NCBI GenBank assembly: GCA_041390105.1
Contig: JAWKQO010000001.1
Span: 2,048,001-2,112,000, forward strand
Length of the DNA: 64,000 nt
Direction: 5' to 3'
From: Gemmatimonadota bacterium
Lineage (GTDB): Bacteria; Gemmatimonadota; Gemmatimonadetes; Longimicrobiales; Gaopeijiaceae
Shown: piece after piece, positions 59,623-64,000 of the stretch
How positions within the stretch are numbered: the stretch's first letter is position 1
How the letters are laid out: each line of letters opens with the position of its first letter
Notes under the pieces: generated by a model
The model's input: the letters and a program-made list of their open reading frames with translations, nothing else
Told to the model about the DNA's origin: nothing
Databases searched by the model: none
Made by a program: the position numbers and the translations under genes

Positions 59623-60722
59623 CCCTCCCTCGCCAACGCGAACAACTCCACGGGTTGGTCCTTTCCCCGCAGCACCTGCTCCCCCAGCGACCGGAACTCC
59701 ACGCCTTCCACCCCCGCGAGCCGGGAGGCCAGGGCATCGCCCACCAACACGTCCACTCCCCGCGCTCCGCATTGTCCCTGAATCCGTGCCGTCTGGTTCA
59801 GCACGTCGCCCGTGAAGACGATCTCCTTCTTGAGGGCCCCGATCTCACCGGTGGTCACGGGTCCCGTCTGCAGCCCGGCCTTGAACTCCGGAGCGACACC
59901 GAAGCGGGCCTGGAACCAGCCGGCTCGCCGTCCCAGATCGCGTTGCATCTGGAGCACGCAACGGATGCAGTTGCCGTCCCGCACTCCGATCGCCTCGGGC
60001 CAGGAGACCACGACCTCGTCGCCGATGTACTGGTACACCTGTCCGCCAGTCTGTACGATCGCTTCGGCCAACGCCTGGTAGTAGGCCCGCAGCAGGTCGA
60101 AGTAGCGCGCGTGCCCGAGTCGCTCCGCGATCTGCGTCGACGACTTCATGTCGGAGAACAGAAAGACGCGGCGCTCCTCCTTGGGCGTGTGGTAGCGCCC
60201 AGTGAGGAAGTTGGTCAGCACGTGCGGTCCGAGGTGCTCGCTGATCTCCGCATAGAAGAGCGAGGCCACCAGGGACGCGGTCAGCTGCACGCCCGTCCCG
60301 AGGCTGGTCTTGCTGATGGCAAAGGCCTTGAATCGTTCCCATACGCGGGGATCCGTCAGACCGGTCTGCATCTCCATCGCAGCCGCGATGGGAAACGTCA
60401 CGCCGATGACCGCCGCCAGGAACACGCCGTAGAACGCGGTCTTTCCGATCAGCTTCACGCCCAGGCTCCGCTCGGTGAAGCGACGATTCAGAAAGAGCAG
60501 CTCCATCGCACCGACCAGCAGGCCGACGGACGCGACGGCCAGGGACGCGAAGACGTAGATGGCCGGAGTCAACTGGATGGCCGTGTCCGGAACGTCGGAG
60601 AAGCTGCCGGTCGCGGCATAGTCCGAGATCAGAAACACCTGCGCCAGCAGGAGCCAGATCACCCCGAACGGTACGATGCGGAGCAGCGTGCGCTGCGTCG
60701 TGGGGGAGAGTCGTGACCACAT
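59619..60722 (-). CDS. Membrane-bound class III adenylate/guanylate cyclase
   Basis: 367 residues. The N-terminal half has about four membrane helices (I-V-P-F-G-V-I-W-L-L-L-A-Q-V-F-L-I and so on). The C-terminal catalytic domain shows F-S-D-M-K-S-S-T (metal Asp 1), I-G-D-E-V-V-V-S-W (metal Asp 2), G-L-Q-T-G-P-V-T-T-G-E-I-G and K-E-I-V-F-T-G-D-V-L-N-Q-T-A-R-I-Q. It makes cAMP or cGMP as second messenger; the base cannot be decided. It leads a two-gene unit with the methyltransferase. Confidence 0.87.
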   Translation of the reverse strand: MWSRLSPTTQRTLLRIVPFGVIWLLLAQVFLISDYAATGSFSDVPDTAIQLTPAIYVFASLAVASVGLLVGAMELLFLNRRFTERSLGVKLIGKTAFYGVFLAAVIGVTFPIAAAMEMQTGLTDPRVWERFKAFAISKTSLGTGVQLTASLVASLFYAEISEHLGPHVLTNFLTGRYHTPKEERRVFLFSDMKSSTQIAERLGHARYFDLLRAYYQALAEAIVQTGGQVYQYIGDEVVVSWPEAIGVRDGNCIRCVLQMQRDLGRRAGWFQARFGVAPEFKAGLQTGPVTTGEIGALKKEIVFTGDVLNQTARIQGQCGARGVDVLVGDALASRLAGVEGVEFRSLGEQVLRGKDQPVELFALAREG

Positions 60723-60754
60723 GCGACGACGTGCGGTCCCTCAGGTGTCGGCGG

Positions 60755-61534
60755 TCACGTCGCACCGCCTTCCACCCCGTGCGACATGCCCCACACGAAT
60801 CGCCACCGTCCGTCCTCGTCCCTGCGGGACACGAGGGTGACGCGCTGACGTTGCGTCAGTGGCGCTCCGCCCGCTCGGGGGTGAAGCACCTGAACGTCCC
60901 ATCCTCGCTCGACCGCCAGATCCCCCTGCACGGCGCGCGCCTCGCAGTCGAACGTGGGCTCCACGGCGAACCGCTCGAACGCGGCGTCCAAGGCCGAACG
61001 CAGGGCTTCCCGTCCGCGAACCGGCGGTCGGCCGGCAGACCAGAGGACATAGTCGGGGTGCAGCCGCTCCAACACGCCGGTCGTGTTTCCCTCTCGCATG
61101 GCCCGCGCGAAGTCCGTGTGCAGCTCCTCGAGGCCCTCGGGCGAAGGCCGCGCGGGCGCCTGGTCCGGCCGACTGTCCCCCGCTCCCCGCTGAGGACCCA
61201 TCACGAAGAGGGTATTCCCGGAGGGATCCAGGAGATCGAAGGTGCGGGCGCCCCAGGGCTCGTCCCTCGGCTCGCGCAGCACGTCCGCACGCGCGCTCCA
61301 CTCGGCGAACAGGGCGTCGACGTCGGCGACCTCGATCGACACACAGGCCGCTCGGCCGTGTCCCTCCATCGGACTGTCGATGGTGAGGCGGATTCCTCCG
61401 CGGCCCACGCCCAGCAGGCCTCGCTTCCCGTCGGCGGAGGCCTCGAACAGAACCTCGAAGCCGAGCTGGTCCACGTAGAAGGCCCTAGCCACGTCCAGCG
61501 CGTCGGCAGGAAGGATCGGGACGGCGCGTTCCAC
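60755..61534 (-). CDS. VOC (glyoxalase-type) domain fused to a SnoaL-like domain
   Basis: 259 residues. Residues about 1-115 are a VOC fold: V-A-R-A-F-Y-V-D-Q-L-G-F-E-V and R-T-F-D-L-L-D-P-S-G-N-T-L-F. Residues about 130-255 are a SnoaL/DUF4440-like cone: F-A-R-A-M-R-E-G-N-T-T-G-V-L-E-R-L-H-P-D-Y-V and V-E-R-G-W-D-V-Q-V-L ending W-R-F-V-W-G-M-S-H. Each half alone is common; the fusion is less so. The N-terminal metal-ligand pattern of VOC is not complete, so it may bind rather than turn over its ligand, perhaps an antibiotic-like molecule. Function inferred only. Confidence 0.75.
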   Translation of the reverse strand: MERAVPILPADALDVARAFYVDQLGFEVLFEASADGKRGLLGVGRGGIRLTIDSPMEGHGRAACVSIEVADVDALFAEWSARADVLREPRDEPWGARTFDLLDPSGNTLFVMGPQRGAGDSRPDQAPARPSPEGLEELHTDFARAMREGNTTGVLERLHPDYVLWSAGRPPVRGREALRSALDAAFERFAVEPTFDCEARAVQGDLAVERGWDVQVLHPRAGGAPLTQRQRVTLVSRRDEDGRWRFVWGMSHGVEGGAT

Positions 61535-61576
61535 GCGTGCTCTCCGGTTCGATGGCCGCGTCGGACGCCGCGCCCG

Positions 61577-61993
61577 CTACGAGCTCGCGGCCTCGTCGAC
61601 GACGCCGACACGATCTCGGACGTCCGCGTAGGCAGTCTGGACGAGAGACTCGAGCGCGGCGACGTCGACGACGGTGTCAGGCCTCAGCTTGACGTGACGC
61701 ATGAAGCGCCCGCTGCCCACCAACAGCCCCCGCGGATCGGGCAGCTCGGCGCCCAGGAAGAAGCCCACGTTCACGTGGGCGCTGAACGCATCGACGTAGG
61801 CGAAGGCGGCGTCGCCCACACAGGCCGTGGGCTGACCGTCGTGCAGCAGCTCGCACACGTCGTCTCCGCAGCCTCGCAGGACGTCGAACCAGGTGCGCGC
61901 CAGCTCGCCCAGGGCACCGGCGTGATCCTGCAGCCAGGCGTCGACGGCGGGGTCGCGCGGCACGGCACCGGGGAATCGCATCAGGCGGCTCAT
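61577..61993 (-). CDS. DUF1801 domain protein
   Basis: 138 residues. Matches the DUF1801 (YdhG-like) fold: V-D-A-W-L-Q-D-H-A-G-A-L-G-E-L-A-R-T-W-F, V-C-E-L-L-H-D-G-Q-P, F-A-Y-V-D-A-F-S-A-H-V-N-V-G-F-F-L-G-A-E-L and M-R-H-V-K-L-R. The family may be a small-molecule binder; the role is unknown. It stands alone between the VOC-SnoaL gene and the miniprotein gene. Confidence 0.8.
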   Translation of the reverse strand: MSRLMRFPGAVPRDPAVDAWLQDHAGALGELARTWFDVLRGCGDDVCELLHDGQPTACVGDAAFAYVDAFSAHVNVGFFLGAELPDPRGLLVGSGRFMRHVKLRPDTVVDVAALESLVQTAYADVRDRVGVVDEAASS

Positions 61994-62071
61994 GGTGGCC
62001 CACCATGCTCCGCCCGGCCCCCGTGCGCAAGCACTCCGAGACCCCCCGGCTCGGTGGGCCGGGCGGCGCCG

Positions 62072-62362
62072 CTAAAAGCGGGGGATCTGGCGTCCGTTGC
62101 CGGCGGCTTTCCTCGGGAGCCGGATACGACGCGGACCCCTGACGACCACCAGCTCGCCGACGCGCAACCGGCCTACGTCGAGCTCGTCGACCTGGAGACG
62201 ACCGAAGTGTGAGCGACCGACCCGCAGCCTCTTGATCACGAGCCGTCCAACGGCGAGCGCCCCGATGGCCAGGGCGCCCACCGCCATCGCTCCCATCGCG
62301 GTCGCTCCCGCCGCGGCGGCGCCCGTCGCCCAACCCTTGGTGCCACGCGTTTCGCGTTTCAT
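62072..62362 (-). CDS. Small protein with pentapeptide-like repeats
   Basis: 96 residues from ATG 62362. After a basic N-terminus it is built almost entirely of five-residue units with a large hydrophobic residue in the third and fifth places: G-A-T-A-M, G-A-M-A-V, G-A-L-A-I, G-A-L-A-V, G-R-L-V-I, K-R-L-R-V, G-R-S-H-F, G-R-L-Q-V, D-E-L-D-V, G-R-L-R-V, G-E-L-V-V. This resembles the right-handed quadrilateral beta-helix of pentapeptide-repeat proteins. The first units are hydrophobic enough to be a membrane segment. Function unknown. Confidence 0.6.
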   Translation of the reverse strand: MKRETRGTKGWATGAAAAGATAMGAMAVGALAIGALAVGRLVIKRLRVGRSHFGRLQVDELDVGRLRVGELVVVRGPRRIRLPRKAAGNGRQIPRF

Positions 62363-62502
62363 GACAAGGGCATACCGATCCGACGACCTCCCGTTCCGGT
62401 AACCCCAGGCCCCACCCACCGTACAACCCGGCTGGGAACGGCCACCCGCGGCCCTTTCCCAACGGGTCCACTTGTCTCCTCGTCGCCAACGGTCGGTGCG
62501 GC

Positions 62503-64000
62503 ATGCGTTTGCGTCGGTGCGTCCTCTTGCTCCCCTCTCTGATCTTCGCCTCCAGCGCGGTCGCGGCGCAGGCGCCACCGATGCAGCAGGCCGTCCAGCG
62601 TCTCCAGAACCAGGACTATGCGGGCGCTGTGGAGATCCTGCAGGGACTGACCGCAGAGCAACCGCAGAACGCGCGCGCCTGGCTGCTGCTCGGCCAAGCG
62701 CACCTGGGTGCCGGAGCCTACGAGTCGGCTCGTGCGGCCCTGGCCGAAGCCGAGAAGACACCGGCGACCCATTGGCAGGCCTACTACTTCACCGGGCTCT
62801 CCTACGCTGCCGAAGGCGACCTGGACCACGCCTTCGAGCGACTGCAGCACGTGAAGGAAGGAGGAGCCTTCAATCTCACGCAGATCGGGCTGGTCCCCCA
62901 GGCAGCAGTACTCCGTAAGGATCCGCGCTACGCCAGCCTCTTCCCGACCGCAGCGGAGTACGCGTCGCCCTTCGTGGAACCCGTCCGCATCCTGCGGGAC
63001 TGGAGAGGAGAGGCCGAGGGAGACGTGTTCGGCTGGATCGCTCGGGACATCGGCGATGTGGATGGCGACGGCATCCACGACATGACCACGTCGGCCACCC
63101 AGGCAGCAGGAGGCGCCGGCCGCGTGTATGTCTACTCGAGCGGCAGCGGTCGACTGCTCTGGTCGGCCACCGGAACCGAGGGCGCGGGACTCGGCACCAG
63201 CATCGAGTCGGCTGGGGACGTCGACGCGGATGGCATCCCCGACGTCGTCGCGGGAGCGCCGGGAGAAGGTGCGGCCTACGTCTATTCGGGTGCGGACGGG
63301 CGCGTGCTGCACCGGTTCGGCGGGGACGCCGCCGATCGCTTCGGCGGCGGAGTCGCCGATGTCGGTGATCTCGACGGGGACGGGCACGACGACGTGATCG
63401 TGAGCGCACCGGCCGCGCTCCAGGGCGCCGGAGTGGCCCGGGTCTACTCGGGGAAGGACGGCAGCGTCCTGTGGGAGCGGAAAGGCGAAGCGGGGGAGGG
63501 CTTCGGGAGCGCGGTCGGAGGCTGGCGCTTCGGCGCGCGTCGTGCGTTCCTGGTCGGCGCACCGGGAGGTGGGCCCACCCAGGGTGGCCGGACCTACGTC
63601 TTCACCGGGCTCACCGCGAAGCCCGACTTCGTGGTCGAAGCGGAAGCCTCAGGCGCCCAGAACGGAGCCATGTTCGTCTCCATCCTGGGCGACGTGGACG
63701 GCGACGGAGTTCCGGACGTCTATTCGTCGGACTGGGCGGACGGAACCAGTGGCCCGCAGACCGGGCGGGTGTACGTGCATTCCGGCGCGTCCGGCGCCCG
63801 CCTCTATACACTGGCCGGCGAAGCCGCCGGTGACGGATTCGGAATCGGCGTAGCCGACCTGGGTGGCGACATCGACGGGGACGGGCTCGACGACGTCGTC
63901 ATCGGAGCATGGCAGCACGCCGCCGCGGCACCGTCGGGAGGCAAGGTCTACATCCGCTCCGGCAAGGACGGCCACCTGCTCTACGCGATCACCGGCCGGG
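62503..64000 (+). CDS. Secreted TPR plus FG-GAP (integrin-alpha-like) repeat protein (3' end beyond window)
   Basis: 499 codons visible from ATG 62503, with a signal peptide ending A-V-A-A-Q-A. Residues about 30-150 form tetratricopeptide-like helices (D-Y-A-G-A-V-E-I-L-Q-G-L and A-R-A-W-L-L-L-G-Q-A-H-L-G-A-G). From about residue 185 on, FG-GAP repeats with calcium-binding loops: G-D-V-D-G-D-G-I-H-D, G-D-V-D-A-D-G-I-P-D, G-D-L-D-G-D-G-H-D-D, G-D-V-D-G-D-G-V-P-D and D-I-D-G-D-G-L-D-D. These form beta-propellers on the cell surface that bind proteins or polymers. It has no stop inside the window. Confidence 0.88.
   Translation, partial: MRLRRCVLLLPSLIFASSAVAAQAPPMQQAVQRLQNQDYAGAVEILQGLTAEQPQNARAWLLLGQAHLGAGAYESARAALAEAEKTPATHWQAYYFTGLSYAAEGDLDHAFERLQHVKEGGAFNLTQIGLVPQAAVLRKDPRYASLFPTAAEYASPFVEPVRILRDWRGEAEGDVFGWIARDIGDVDGDGIHDMTTSATQAAGGAGRVYVYSSGSGRLLWSATGTEGAGLGTSIESAGDVDADGIPDVVAGAPGEGAAYVYSGADGRVLHRFGGDAADRFGGGVADVGDLDGDGHDDVIVSAPAALQGAGVARVYSGKDGSVLWERKGEAGEGFGSAVGGWRFGARRAFLVGAPGGGPTQGGRTYVFTGLTAKPDFVVEAEASGAQNGAMFVSILGDVDGDGVPDVYSSDWADGTSGPQTGRVYVHSGASGARLYTLAGEAAGDGFGIGVADLGGDIDGDGLDDVVIGAWQHAAAAPSGGKVYIRSGKDGHLLYAITGR

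Overview
The window is GC-rich (about two-thirds G+C) bacterial chromosomal DNA with densely packed genes on both strands and no RNA gene, CRISPR array or insertion sequence that I can recognise. The gene content suggests a heterotrophic member of the Gemmatimonadota or a close relative. The basis is four DUF5916 outer-membrane proteins, a PadR plus ADOP-type ABC permease pair, a BlaI/BlaR1-type pair, a SusC/SusD pair, DUF1552/DUF1592 haem proteins and many Tat-exported or lipoprotein hydrolases. This placement is inference from gene content; no marker gene is present.

Layout. 1-5.6 kb (minus): an exported cytochrome-like cluster (DUF1587/1592/1588/1585 protein, DUF1552 protein, ankyrin protein cut by the window edge) preceded by an M19 dipeptidase. 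5.8-10.5 kb: FMN/Fe-S glutamate-synthase-like protein, MFS transporter, secreted D-aminoacylase-like amidohydrolase. 10.6-13.8 kb: PadR regulator with a palindromic operator, coupled to an ADOP permease. 13.8-19.6 kb (minus): blaI, blaR1 and a DUF5916 gene, with three matching TGCT-N8-AGCA sites that I propose as one BlaI regulon. 19.8-23.8 kb (plus): a thioredoxin-fold protein translationally coupled to a gene with an in-frame TGA that I read as a selenoprotein (U-G-S-C motif, SECIS-like hairpin), then an SGNH/TPR protein. 23.8-33.5 kb: hexapeptide acyltransferase and alpha/beta hydrolase with overlapping divergent starts, a small lipoprotein, SusD and SusC, a Tat-exported asparaginase-type Ntn hydrolase and an unknown lipoprotein.

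33.5-43.0 kb: a trans-sulfuration PLP enzyme divergent from an Lrp/AsnC regulator, then a tight maltodextrin operon in transcription order malQ, sugar MFS transporter, alpha-amylase, pullulanase-like GH13. 43.1-46.2 kb: exported metallo-beta-lactamase-fold hydrolase, OmpA protein, SRPBCC protein and ArsR regulator whose start codon lies in a perfect 24-bp palindrome. 46.3-55.5 kb: three more DUF5916 proteins, an SDR and an M14 peptidase. 55.7-64 kb: PKD lipoprotein, MATE exporter preceded by a 32-codon ORF and a strong terminator (possible attenuator), DUF6524 membrane protein, methyltransferase, membrane adenylate/guanylate cyclase, VOC-SnoaL fusion, DUF1801 protein, a pentapeptide-like miniprotein and the start of a TPR/FG-GAP surface protein.

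The most unusual items are the UGSC selenoprotein with its redox partner, the BlaR1 homologue carrying seven SDYE-type helical repeats with its reconstructable operators, and the small-ORF/terminator leader of the MATE gene. Many start codons here are chosen from Shine-Dalgarno sequences, signal peptides and 4-bp ATGA overlaps; where ambiguous this is stated.
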